Shown: piece after piece, positions 29,789-38,008 of the stretch
How positions within the stretch are numbered: the stretch's first letter is position 1
Layout: every line of letters starts with the position of its first letter
Origin: Xylanibacter oryzae DSM 17970
GTDB lineage: Bacteria; Bacteroidota; Bacteroidia; Bacteroidales; Bacteroidaceae
Length of the DNA: 64,000 nucleotides
Direction of reading: 5' to 3'
Assembly (NCBI RefSeq): GCF_000585355.1
Contig: NZ_KK073873.1
Span: forward strand, 1,018,703 to 1,082,702
The notes under the pieces: model-generated
Database searches by the model: none
Told to the model about the DNA's origin: nothing
The model's input: the letters and a program-made list of their open reading frames with translations, nothing else
Made by a program: the position numbers and the translations under genes

Positions 29789-30601
29789 ATGAACGAATTG
29801 TTTAATATAAAAGATTACGTAGTTGTAATCACAGGCGGAACAGGTGTTTTAGGGCGTTGTATAGGAAAATATCTTGCATTAAACGGAGCAAAAGTTATAA
29901 TCCTTGGACGAAAAGAAGAAATTGGAAAAACGATTGTTGAAAATATAAAAAAATCAGGGGGTGTGGCTGAATTTCTAAAAACGGATGTTATGGATAAAGA
30001 AATTTTGCAACAGAATTGTGATTATATCATAGAGAGATACGGCCGTATTGATACATTGCTTAATGCTGCTGGCGGTAATATGCCGGGTGCAGTTATTTCA
30101 CCTGACCAAAGTATTTTCGACCTTAAATCAGACGAATTTCAGAAAGTACTTAACCTAAACCTTACTGGTACTGTTTTGCCAACTCAGATTTTCCTTAAGC
30201 CTATGGTAAAACAAAATAAAGGTTCTATCATAAATTTTTCATCAATGGCTGCTTTTCGGCCGATGACTCGTGTTTGTGGATATGCTGCAGCTAAAGCTGG
30301 AATAAGTAATTTTACCGCCTTCATGGGTACCGAAGTCGCTAAAAAGTTTAGTGAAAATATACGTGTAAACGCAATTGCTCCTGGCTTTTTTATAACAGAA
30401 CAAAATCGCGATTTACTCACTAATCCTGATGGAACTTATACAGAACGCGGTAATGATGTAATACGGCAAACTCCATTTGGAAGAATGGGTGAACCAGAAG
30501 AACTATGTGGCACTATACATTATTTAATGAGTGATGCTGCTAAATTTGTTACAGGAACTGTAGCTGTAGTTGATGGAGGTTTCAACGCATTTGCAATGTA
30601 A
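29789..30601 (+). CDS. SDR oxidoreductase, probable fructuronate (mannonate) reductase
   Basis: The 270-residue protein is a classical short-chain dehydrogenase. The NAD(P)-binding GGTGVLGRCIG lies at residues 15-25, the NAAGGN loop near 92, the catalytic serine in INFSSMAAFRP near 150, and the YAAAKAG tyrosine-lysine pair near residue 168. The adjacent uxuA strongly suggests that it reduces D-fructuronate to D-mannonate, replacing the unrelated long-chain UxuB of E. coli. Gluconate 5-dehydrogenase and 2-deoxygluconate dehydrogenase are close sequence alternatives. It ends before the terminator at 30617-30653. Confidence 0.82.
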   Translation: MNELFNIKDYVVVITGGTGVLGRCIGKYLALNGAKVIILGRKEEIGKTIVENIKKSGGVAEFLKTDVMDKEILQQNCDYIIERYGRIDTLLNAAGGNMPGAVISPDQSIFDLKSDEFQKVLNLNLTGTVLPTQIFLKPMVKQNKGSIINFSSMAAFRPMTRVCGYAAAKAGISNFTAFMGTEVAKKFSENIRVNAIAPGFFITEQNRDLLTNPDGTYTERGNDVIRQTPFGRMGEPEELCGTIHYLMSDAAKFVTGTVAVVDGGFNAFAM

Positions 30602-30616
30602 TTTATTCATTATATA

Positions 30617-30653
30617 AAAAATATGGCTCTCGATTACCGAGAGCCATATTTTT
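30617..30653 (+). terminator. Terminator after the uxuA-SDR operon
   Basis: AAAATATGGCTCTCG at about 30618-30632 pairs with CGAGAGCCATATTTT from 30638 around a short loop, followed by a T-run. It is a strong rho-independent terminator. Confidence 0.88.
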
Positions 30654-30712
30654 TGCGTAAACCTTTACGTTTCTTTTAGTGCATTTTTTTTTCAGTTATT
30701 GAATATAAATTG

Positions 30713-30720
30713 TACCTTTG
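30713..30720 (+). promoter_or_regulatory. -7 box of the tagaturonate reductase gene
   Basis: TACCTTTG matches TAnnTTTG and lies 38 bases before the ATG at 30759. Its position rules out the longer reading frame that starts at 30699. Confidence 0.6.
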
Positions 30721-30758
30721 CAATAAATAAAAATATACTGATAAAAACATATCAAAAA

Positions 30759-32207
30759 ATGGAAAAACTTAAAGATCTTAACAAAAGAACTGCTCCTAAG
30801 AGTGTTATGCCTGAAAAGGTTATACAATTCGGCGAAGGTAATTTTCTTCGTGCGTTTGTAGACTGGATAATTTGGAATATGAATCAGAAAACTGATTTTA
30901 ATGGTTCTGTGGTAGTAGTTCAACCTATTGAAAAAGGTATGGTTGACTGGTTGAATGGGCAAGATTGCCTTTATCATGTAAACCTTCAAGGACTTGACGG
31001 AGGAAAACCAGTAAACAGCCTTACACGTATTGATGTAATAAGCCGTGCCCTTAATCCATATTCACAAAATGCTGCTTTCATGGCATTAGCAGATCAGCCA
31101 GAAATTCGTTTTGTTATTTCTAACACAACAGAGGCTGGTATAGCTTTTAATCCTGAATGCAAACTAGAAGACGCTCCTGCTTCATCATATCCAGGTAAAC
31201 TAACTCAGTTGCTGTATCGCCGTTACCAAACATTTAATGGTGATCCTACAAAGGGACTTATAATATTTCCATGCGAATTGATTTTCTTAAATGGTCATCA
31301 TCTTAAGGACTGCATCGAAAAGTATATTGAATTATGGAAACTTCCTGAAGGTTTCAAAAAATGGTTTGAAGAATGCTGTGGTGTATACGCAACATTAGTT
31401 GACCGTATAGTTCCAGGATTTCCACGCAAAGAAATTAAAGATATACAACAAAAGATAAGCTATGCAGACAATCTAGTTGTTCAAGCAGAGATTTTCCATC
31501 TATGGGTTATCGAAGCTCCTAAAGAGATTGCAAAGGAATTTCCTGCTGACAAAGCTGGTTTACATGTATTGTTTGTACCATCAGAAGCTCCATATCATGA
31601 GAGAAAGGTAACTCTACTGAATGGGCCACACACAGTATTGAGTCCCGTTGCTTTTCTAAGCGGAATCAACATTGTAAGAGATGCATGTAAAGATCCATTT
31701 GTGGGCAAATATATACATAAAGTTCAATTTGAAGAGTTAATGGAAACTTTAAATCTACCAAAAGAAGAACTAGAAAAATTTGCCGGTGACGTACTTGAAC
31801 GCTTTATGAATCCATTTGTAGATCATCAAGTTACAAGTATAATGCTAAATTCTTTCCCTAAATATCAAACACGAGATCTTCCAGGAGTAAAAACATATTT
31901 GGAACGTAAAGGAGTGCTTCCTGAAGGCTTAGTTTTTGGTTTGGCAGCTATAATAACATACTATAAAGGTGGAAAACGCGCAGACGGGACAGAAATAGTT
32001 CCTAATGATGCAGAAGATATTATGGAGCTACTCAAAAATCTATGGGCTACAGGTGATACTCAAAAAGTTACAGACGGTGTACTATCTGCAACATCTATTT
32101 GGGGTGAAGACATAAATAAAATTAAAGGACTTAACGCACTTGTGAAAAAAGACTTAGACTTGATCCAGTCTGTTGGCATGCTTGAGGCTGTGAAAACTAT
32201 TCTATAA
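30759..32207 (+). CDS. uxaB: Tagaturonate reductase (altronate oxidoreductase)
   Basis: The 482-residue enzyme interconverts D-tagaturonate and D-altronate with NADH in galacturonate breakdown. It belongs to the polyol-specific long-chain dehydrogenase family: the N-terminal VIQFGEGNFLRAFVDWII replaces a normal Rossmann glycine loop, ISNTTEAGIAF lies near residue 120, and the catalytic lysine block ERKVTLLNGPHTVLSP near 284. I place the start at MEKLKDLNKR because the promoter -7 box lies inside the longer frame. A 14-base-arm terminator follows at 32217-32253. The altronate dehydratase and uronate isomerase needed to complete the route are not in the window. Confidence 0.93.
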   Translation: MEKLKDLNKRTAPKSVMPEKVIQFGEGNFLRAFVDWIIWNMNQKTDFNGSVVVVQPIEKGMVDWLNGQDCLYHVNLQGLDGGKPVNSLTRIDVISRALNPYSQNAAFMALADQPEIRFVISNTTEAGIAFNPECKLEDAPASSYPGKLTQLLYRRYQTFNGDPTKGLIIFPCELIFLNGHHLKDCIEKYIELWKLPEGFKKWFEECCGVYATLVDRIVPGFPRKEIKDIQQKISYADNLVVQAEIFHLWVIEAPKEIAKEFPADKAGLHVLFVPSEAPYHERKVTLLNGPHTVLSPVAFLSGINIVRDACKDPFVGKYIHKVQFEELMETLNLPKEELEKFAGDVLERFMNPFVDHQVTSIMLNSFPKYQTRDLPGVKTYLERKGVLPEGLVFGLAAIITYYKGGKRADGTEIVPNDAEDIMELLKNLWATGDTQKVTDGVLSATSIWGEDINKIKGLNALVKKDLDLIQSVGMLEAVKTIL

Positions 32208-32216
32208 TAATATTTA

Positions 32217-32253
32217 AATCCCTCTCATATATATGAGAGGGATTCTTTTTGTT
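32217..32253 (+). terminator. Terminator after uxaB
   Basis: A perfect 28-base palindrome (32217-32244) with CCCTCTC/GAGAGGG in the stem is followed by a run of T. The downstream gene starts 28 bases after the T-run, so the hairpin could also attenuate it. Confidence 0.88.
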
Positions 32254-32280
32254 TTTTATCCTAATAGTATTTTTATCAAG

Positions 32281-33012
32281 ATGAATATAAAAAATACTTT
32301 GCAGTTTTATGCAGATAAATATGAGAATGAAGAATTTTTAAAAGATGACCCAAGTTGGTTTATGCATCAGGTTGAAGGTTCTTCTAATCAAGAGATATTT
32401 GCATTTATAGCATCTTGTCTCAGCTACGGTAGTAGGAAACAATTTTTTCCTAAAATACAATTCATTATTGATAAATCCGACGGAGATGTACTAAACTGGA
32501 TAAGAAATGGTTCTTTTGAGGAAGATATCCCAGATAACGAAAATTGTTATTATAGATTATACAATAATCATATTATGAATCAATTTCTTCATGCGCTTAA
32601 AGATTTAATTGAAGAATACGGAACATTAAGAGAGTATATTAAGAAAAATGCCAATGATGGATATACAGCCGTTACTGCTATAACAAATTATTTTAATAAA
32701 AAAGATATTCAAACAATTATACCTAAAGACACTTCATCAGCATGCAAAAGAGTTTGTATGTATCTCAGATGGATGGTAAGAGATCATAGTGAAGTAGACT
32801 TAGGACTTTGGAAAGATTTAATAGATAAACGGACTTTAATTATGCCACTTGACACGCATGTTTTACAAGAATCATGTAAACTTGGTCTGCTAAAGAGTAA
32901 AACAACTAGTATGGGCGCTGCTAAAAAACTGTCAGCAATGATGCTAGATATATTTCCTACAGATCCGCTTAAAGGAGATTTTGCATTATTTGGATATGGG
33001 GTTAACCATTAA
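32281..33012 (+). CDS. TIGR02757 (DUF2400) family protein
   Basis: This 243-residue cytoplasmic protein matches the TIGR02757/DUF2400 family, which is spread through Bacteroidota and Proteobacteria and has no firm function. Signature stretches are DPSWFMHQ, EIFAFIASCLSYGSRKQF, CKRVCMYLRWMVR and LIMPLDTHVLQESCKLGL, and the helical content suggests a helix-hairpin-helix or DNA-glycosylase-like fold. I use the ATG at 32281 because the longer frame starting at 32233 would begin inside the uxaB terminator stem. The stop codon abuts the stop of the convergent YhcH-like gene with no base between them. Confidence 0.83.
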   Translation: MNIKNTLQFYADKYENEEFLKDDPSWFMHQVEGSSNQEIFAFIASCLSYGSRKQFFPKIQFIIDKSDGDVLNWIRNGSFEEDIPDNENCYYRLYNNHIMNQFLHALKDLIEEYGTLREYIKKNANDGYTAVTAITNYFNKKDIQTIIPKDTSSACKRVCMYLRWMVRDHSEVDLGLWKDLIDKRTLIMPLDTHVLQESCKLGLLKSKTTSMGAAKKLSAMMLDIFPTDPLKGDFALFGYGVNH

Positions 33013-33651
33013 TTATTCCACATAATCCAATTTGATAACAATAACTCTAAATTTTTGATTTTTCTTATTAGTAATTACTTTCGCAATATGCCAGTCTTCT
33101 GGAAAGAAGAGAAAAAATTTAGAAACAGATGAATTATAAAATCGAGCCTTATCTGCATTATAAAAATAGTGAATCACATCAGGCTTATATTTACAACTAG
33201 GCTTACTTGTTTCATGTTCTATTATTCCAAATCCTTCAATACCGCTTACCGTATACTGTAAATCAACATGATGATAATGACTCTCACTTTGGCGTTTGTC
33301 AAGTGCTTCATTAAAGTCATCCTGAACACTCGCAATAAGATTAGTCCCTTCTATTTTATAGTTACCCTTAGGCATATTAAGCAAGTCATTTTTTGCCAAC
33401 CAAGAGAAGGCAGCATTCCACTCTTGCTTATTTTTTTGGAATTGAGAATAAAACTCAACCGCATTAACGGTCTTATGAGGTGATGATGCAAAAAAACCAT
33501 TACGCCAAGCACCACTTTTTACCCATTTTTTAGCCGTCTTAACAAGGGCTTTATCATTGCAAGACTTAGTATATATGCTCTTTAAGTCATTCTTTGCAGA
33601 AAGTCCTAATGAGAATAAGAAGATAAGTGATAGACATATATATTTTTTCAT
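33013..33651 (-). CDS. Exported YhcH/YjgK/YiaL-family protein
   Basis: The 212-residue protein has a signal peptide ending near residue 19 (GLSA). The rest is a cupin-like YhcH/YjgK/YiaL domain: YHHVDLQYTVSGIEGFGI near residue 127, DVIHYFYNADKARF near 158, and FFLFFPEDWHIAKV near 184, with the histidines and glutamate that bind metal in this family. Characterised relatives such as NanQ act on sialic acid or other sugars as anomerases and are cytoplasmic, so the export signal is unusual. It is the last gene of the minus-strand operon, 12 bases after the MFS carrier. Substrate is unknown. Confidence 0.83.
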   Translation of the reverse strand: MKKYICLSLIFLFSLGLSAKNDLKSIYTKSCNDKALVKTAKKWVKSGAWRNGFFASSPHKTVNAVEFYSQFQKNKQEWNAAFSWLAKNDLLNMPKGNYKIEGTNLIASVQDDFNEALDKRQSESHYHHVDLQYTVSGIEGFGIIEHETSKPSCKYKPDVIHYFYNADKARFYNSSVSKFFLFFPEDWHIAKVITNKKNQKFRVIVIKLDYVE

Positions 33652-33663
33652 GATTCAATTGTT

Positions 33664-34839
33664 TTAGCGATTTTTATGTTTAATGTACCATGGATGTACA
33701 AATAAGTTATATATAAGTAAAGAAAAAACTATAAGTACTATACATGAAAATAAAAGTAAATGTATATCTTTCGCAAAAAAAGTAAAGCCTAAGAAAAGCC
33801 CAGCAGCAAGTCCAGTTTCCCAAGCCAGTATATATGTACTCTGGCTCGTCCCACGCTGACAATGCTTGCTTAGTTTTATAAAGAAGAGCAAAAATCTTGA
33901 ACCGATTATACCGATACCAAATCCTACAAACAAGGGTGCCATATATGACACAATCACCTGCTTACGTGTAAGCATAAGCAATAATGCAACTCCGATAAGA
34001 ATCAGTCCTGTTACTACTTCACTTTTTAGTTCAGCATTTTCAAAAACAAATTTTTGCGAAATTAATGCTATAGAAAATCCAGCCATAATCATTCCATAAA
34101 ACACATAAGAAAATTGGACTGTAAACAGAAGTCCTATTACTGAAGTTGTTATAGCGAGATTTATAAACAACCAAAAGCCTTGTGGTAACAAGAATCTATC
34201 AAGACTACATATACTTATATTATTGCTATCAGTCTTAAATGGAACATGGATCATTTTCACTAACATGATTGCCACCAAAGCACAAAAGATAGAACCTACA
34301 AATACGCCGCCAATACTAAAGTACTTATATACTATCAAAGAAAATATTGGTCCAAGTGACAATGCAAAACGCGAAAACCATGTTGCAGAATAATTTGCTT
34401 CTGTACGTTGAAAAGATTCACTAGTATCAATTATTAATGTGCTTGCAAGCACCATCTGGGCTAGTCCAAAGAAAGCGCCAAGCAAGAATCTCATTATAAA
34501 CAGAATATGCCAATTCTGATTTATTTCTGCATTACTCTGCGTATAAAACATTATGCAAAGGCATAATATCATACCAAAAACAGACAAAATATAAACATTA
34601 TTCCGTCTGAATTTCTGCACTAAATAAGAACAGAATGTTCCAAATAAAAAAAGTCCAAGACCGAATACACCAATTGTATTTCCAATAATAAAATTAGAAA
34701 GCCCATTTTCTCTCATCCAAAGGGGGAAAGCAGGCAATAACATATACACCGAGATTGTAAGCAACATATTAGATGCTGCCATAAACCAAAAGTCTTTACG
34801 CCATAACTTTATGTGAATCGGTGTATTCTGACTATTCAT
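33664..34839 (-). CDS. Major facilitator superfamily transporter
   Basis: The 391-residue protein has about twelve hydrophobic segments and the usual MFS layout, with a basic loop (VQKFRRNN) after the second segment, as in MFS motif A, and a central break near residue 200. Sequence features resemble the arabinose-efflux/drug-efflux branch, but no substrate can be named. The start codon overlaps the panB stop by one base (TAATG), which indicates translational coupling. Downstream is the exported YhcH-like protein. A role in exporting or importing a small metabolite is possible; the panB neighbour does not prove a pantothenate link. Confidence 0.82.
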   Translation of the reverse strand: MNSQNTPIHIKLWRKDFWFMAASNMLLTISVYMLLPAFPLWMRENGLSNFIIGNTIGVFGLGLFLFGTFCSYLVQKFRRNNVYILSVFGMILCLCIMFYTQSNAEINQNWHILFIMRFLLGAFFGLAQMVLASTLIIDTSESFQRTEANYSATWFSRFALSLGPIFSLIVYKYFSIGGVFVGSIFCALVAIMLVKMIHVPFKTDSNNISICSLDRFLLPQGFWLFINLAITTSVIGLLFTVQFSYVFYGMIMAGFSIALISQKFVFENAELKSEVVTGLILIGVALLLMLTRKQVIVSYMAPLFVGFGIGIIGSRFLLFFIKLSKHCQRGTSQSTYILAWETGLAAGLFLGFTFFAKDIHLLLFSCIVLIVFSLLIYNLFVHPWYIKHKNR

Positions 34840-35660
34840 TAATATGATTCTTTCTCGTTTGGAAAATCTGAACTTTTTACATCACGCACATAATTGCCAA
34901 TTGCATCGGTCATGATAGAATTCAAATCAGCATATCTACGGAGAAATTTTGGAGAAAAACCATTATTTTTCCCAAGCATATCGTCTACGACAAGGATCTG
35001 TCCATCAGTACCATTACCTGCACCTATACCAATTGTTGGTATAGCTATTTCGTTAGAAACTATAGTGGCTAATTTTGCAGGTACTTTTTCTAATGTTATT
35101 GAAAAACAACCGACCTCTTCAAGAGCTTTTGCATCTGAAATAAGTTTTTCTGCCTCAGCATCATCCTTGGCGCGTACAGCGTATGTACCAAATTTGTTGA
35201 TGCTCTGTGGAGTTAATCCGAGATGTCCCATAACAGGTATACCTGCATCAAGAATCATTTTTACCGTATCAAGTATTTCAATTCCACCTTCCATTTTCAA
35301 GGCATCACATCCGCTTTCTTTAATAATACGCATAGCGTTTTTAACACCGTCTATACAGCCTGCTTGATAGCTACCAAAAGGCATATCACATACTACCAAG
35401 GCTCTTTTTACTGCACGAACAACTGAGCGTGCGTGATAAATCATCTGTTCTATAGTTATTGGCAATGTCGTTGCATTACCAGCCATTACATTCGAAGCAG
35501 AATCACCTATTAGAATACCATCTATTCCAGCTTGGTCAACTATGCCAGCCGTAGTATAATCATATGATGTAAGCATAGATATTTTTTCACCTTTATGCTT
35601 CATCTCAATAAAACGATGCGTTGTAATTTTATGCGCATCATCAACTATATATCCACTCAT
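34839..35660 (-). CDS. panB: 3-methyl-2-oxobutanoate hydroxymethyltransferase
   Basis: The 273-residue enzyme adds a hydroxymethyl group from methylene-tetrahydrofolate to alpha-ketoisovalerate, giving ketopantoate, the first step of pantothenate synthesis. Motifs seen are [22 protein letters not shown] at residues 27-48, the magnesium site GDSASNV and DMPFGSYQ near residue 93, KMEGG near 121, GHLGLTPQS near 144, and [16 protein letters not shown] near 206. Length is standard. It ends in a TAATG overlap with the MFS gene. Later pantothenate/CoA genes in the window are limited to coaBC at 58376. Confidence 0.96.
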   Translation of the reverse strand: MSGYIVDDAHKITTHRFIEMKHKGEKISMLTSYDYTTAGIVDQAGIDGILIGDSASNVMAGNATTLPITIEQMIYHARSVVRAVKRALVVCDMPFGSYQAGCIDGVKNAMRIIKESGCDALKMEGGIEILDTVKMILDAGIPVMGHLGLTPQSINKFGTYAVRAKDDAEAEKLISDAKALEEVGCFSITLEKVPAKLATIVSNEIAIPTIGIGAGNGTDGQILVVDDMLGKNNGFSPKFLRRYADLNSIMTDAIGNYVRDVKSSDFPNEKESY

Positions 35661-35703
35661 TATAAGATAACATTTAAAAAATTTGGCGCAAAGTTACTGC
35701 TTT

Positions 35704-36354
35704 TTAATGAATTGAGGTAATTATATCGCAAGTTTTTTCGTAGTCAACCTCTTTATAGTCGTCCATTACAGCATCTGCAAATTCAGATATACTATCAGCT
35801 GAGTTCGTTGTAGATAATCCAACTACGGTCATTTTTGCAGCCCTACCCGACTTAAGACCATTAAAACTATCCTCAAAGACAATACACTCATCTTGCTTTA
35901 ATCCAAATATTTTTGCTGCATTAATATAGCATTGTGGATCTGGCTTACTTTTTGTAAAGTCATCCGCTGTTAATATAGCATCAAAAATGGATTTAAATTC
36001 AGGATGTGTTTTATACACAGCCTGCATCTTTTTATCATTTGAGCTAGTTACTACGGCTGTTTTTATTCCTTTATATCTCAAGTCGCGAACATACTTTTCA
36101 AAACCTGGAATGTATTCGAAGCTCATATTTTGTTCGAATTTATCTAAACGTGCAGTAATAATTTTCTGTTCATCCTTCAATTCTTTATCAAAATATTTCT
36201 TATAAATCTGTGTTAGTGTTTGTCCTTTTATTTTCTGTTCCAGCGCAGGTTGATCAGGATGATACAACTTACATTGGCTACCCCAAAACACTGTATATTG
36301 TGGCTCAGTATCAAAAACAACACCGTCCAAGTCAAATAAAGCCGCTTTAAACAT
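35704..36354 (-). CDS. HAD-superfamily phosphatase or phosphosugar mutase
   Basis: The 216-residue protein has the four HAD motifs: FDLDGVVFDTEP at residues 7-18 with the nucleophile aspartate, VTSSN near 104, the lysine in TKSKPDPQCY near 136, and FEDSFNGLKSG near 160. A helical cap inserted after motif I puts it in the C1-type beta-phosphoglucomutase/PGP subgroup. Substrate is not predictable from sequence. It lies between DUF4301 (31 bases) and panB (43 bases) on the same strand and is probably co-transcribed. Confidence 0.88.
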   Translation of the reverse strand: MFKAALFDLDGVVFDTEPQYTVFWGSQCKLYHPDQPALEQKIKGQTLTQIYKKYFDKELKDEQKIITARLDKFEQNMSFEYIPGFEKYVRDLRYKGIKTAVVTSSNDKKMQAVYKTHPEFKSIFDAILTADDFTKSKPDPQCYINAAKIFGLKQDECIVFEDSFNGLKSGRAAKMTVVGLSTTNSADSISEFADAVMDDYKEVDYEKTCDIITSIH

Positions 36355-36385
36355 TTGTCTCTATTATAATTACATTATACAATTC

Positions 36386-37903
36386 TTACTGATGTTGTTC
36401 TCTCAATAGGTCGTTTACAGTTTTCACCGGATTAAATGTATCCAAAGGAACCTCTACAAAGACGGTATTCCAATCACTCATAGCTCCATTCCATAATCCA
36501 GGAAGTTCAAGTGCCTTAAGTTCTTTGCCATTTTTGCTCTTGCTACTTATAAATCCAGTTGTCTTATCCACAAAATCAGGCAAAGTAAAAGCATTACCTC
36601 TATAATCTTTAACTGCACATACAAGATCTACGGGATTAAAATGTGTTCCATCTGTAAACATCTTCATGTATTTAGGATTACTTTTATCAATCTGACTACT
36701 TTCTAATATCTGCAGACTTACAGTTCCATCCTGATTGTAAGTAAGGAATGGACCACCTCCAGGTTCACCAATATTTTTCACGACACCACATACACGCATA
36801 GGTCTATTAAGCTTTTTACGAAGATATATGACAAGCATTGTATCCTCCAGCTCTTTTAGATCATCATTGCGACAACATAAATCATGCTGAACGAACCTTA
36901 TTATTTCTCCCAATTGAATGTGAGTGTATGATCCTGTATCAAGAAGCTGAAGATATTCAAAAGCCTTCTTTTGTAATTCTACCAAAACGCCTGCTATTAC
37001 TTGTTTGTATTCAACAGTTTCATGTTTTAATCTATCAGGAACAACATTATCTATGTTCTTAATAAAAATAACATCTGCATCTATCTCATTTAGATTTTCT
37101 ATCAGTGCACCATGCCCACCCGGACGAAACAAAAGTTTGCCATCATCAGTCCTAAAAGGTGTATTATCCGGATTAGCAGCAAGTGTATCTGTACTTGTTT
37201 TCTGCTCAGAAAATGATATATTATATCTTATACCAAACTTTTTGGCATATATATCAGCTTTTTCTACTACTTTCTTTTTGAAAAGTTCTATATGTTCATG
37301 ACTTACCGTAAAGTGTACATTAACCTCTCCATTACTAGCTGCATACATAGCACCCTCTACTAAATGTTCTTCCATCGAAGTACGGACGCCATCATCATAC
37401 TTATGAAAAAGCAATAGACCCTTCGGTAACTGTCCGTAATTGAGTCCTTTTTCTTCAAGCATATTGGTTACAACTTTTTTGTATTCACCATCAGCAATAA
37501 GTTGTTTTATACCTTTTCCTTCATTCCTAACGCATGCATCATTAAGAGCATCGTAATAGGCAAACTTTTCTATATTTTTAAAATATTGTTTTTCAAAATC
37601 TGTTGTTGGTACATTATAATCAGCATTCATGAAAGCAAATATATCCTTAAACATCCTGCTTGCTGCACCACTGGCAGGAACAAATTTCACAATTTTGTGT
37701 CCTTCCTTTTTGTAGGCATTCCAAGCGTGTTCATAATATTTGCGTTTATCTTCATCAGTCTTCACAATCCCTCTGCCAATACTCGCTGCAGCTTCTAGCT
37801 TAAGAAACGGGAAACCCTTCTTAAAATCGTTCAACTGTGTCTTAATCTGCTCATTAGAGATACCCTTTAGAGAGATTTGTTTTAGATCTTCTTTTGATAA
37901 CAT
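36386..37903 (-). CDS. DUF4301 family protein
   Basis: The 505-residue cytoplasmic protein matches DUF4301, found mainly in Bacteroidota. Characteristic stretches are AAASIGRGIV near residue 38, KIVKFVPASGAASRMFKDIF near 72, FHKYDDGVRTSMEEHLVEG near 166, and LLFRPGGHGALIENLN near 255. The order of a PASGAASRM phosphate-binding-like loop and the RPGGHGAL motif resembles nucleotidyltransferase folds of the UDP-sugar pyrophosphorylase kind, but this is inference. It opens the five-gene minus-strand operon. A TATATTTG box on the minus strand at 37939-37932 lies 29 bases upstream of the start. Confidence 0.85.
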   Translation of the reverse strand: MLSKEDLKQISLKGISNEQIKTQLNDFKKGFPFLKLEAAASIGRGIVKTDEDKRKYYEHAWNAYKKEGHKIVKFVPASGAASRMFKDIFAFMNADYNVPTTDFEKQYFKNIEKFAYYDALNDACVRNEGKGIKQLIADGEYKKVVTNMLEEKGLNYGQLPKGLLLFHKYDDGVRTSMEEHLVEGAMYAASNGEVNVHFTVSHEHIELFKKKVVEKADIYAKKFGIRYNISFSEQKTSTDTLAANPDNTPFRTDDGKLLFRPGGHGALIENLNEIDADVIFIKNIDNVVPDRLKHETVEYKQVIAGVLVELQKKAFEYLQLLDTGSYTHIQLGEIIRFVQHDLCCRNDDLKELEDTMLVIYLRKKLNRPMRVCGVVKNIGEPGGGPFLTYNQDGTVSLQILESSQIDKSNPKYMKMFTDGTHFNPVDLVCAVKDYRGNAFTLPDFVDKTTGFISSKSKNGKELKALELPGLWNGAMSDWNTVFVEVPLDTFNPVKTVNDLLREQHQ

Positions 37904-37931
37904 AATTGTGGTATATTTAATTAATACGATA

Positions 37932-37939
37932 CAAATATA
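37932..37939 (-). promoter_or_regulatory. -7 box of the DUF4301-panB operon
   Basis: TATATTTG on the minus strand matches TAnnTTTG. The -33 element is not exact. It is divergent from the relA -7 box. Confidence 0.5.
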
Positions 37940-37981
37940 GCTACTTTTTACAAAAAACGCAATTAAATAATCAGAAAAGTG

Positions 37982-37989
37982 TATCTTTG
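37982..37989 (+). promoter_or_regulatory. -7 box of the relA-type gene
   Basis: TATCTTTG matches TAnnTTTG and lies 19 bases before the ATG at 38009. The longer frame from the GTG at 37979 would contain the promoter and is rejected. Confidence 0.65.
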
Positions 37990-38008
37990 CAGTATAAAAT
38001 TTAGATGT

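Noticed and set aside
30699..30758. Upstream ATG of the uxaB frame
   Set aside because: The -7 box at 30713-30720 is downstream of it and the extra residues match no family.
34894..35367. 157-codon plus-strand frame
   Set aside because: It is antisense to panB, whose motifs are complete.
37979..38008. GTG start of the longer relA frame
   Set aside because: The -7 box TATCTTTG lies inside it, so it cannot be in the mRNA.
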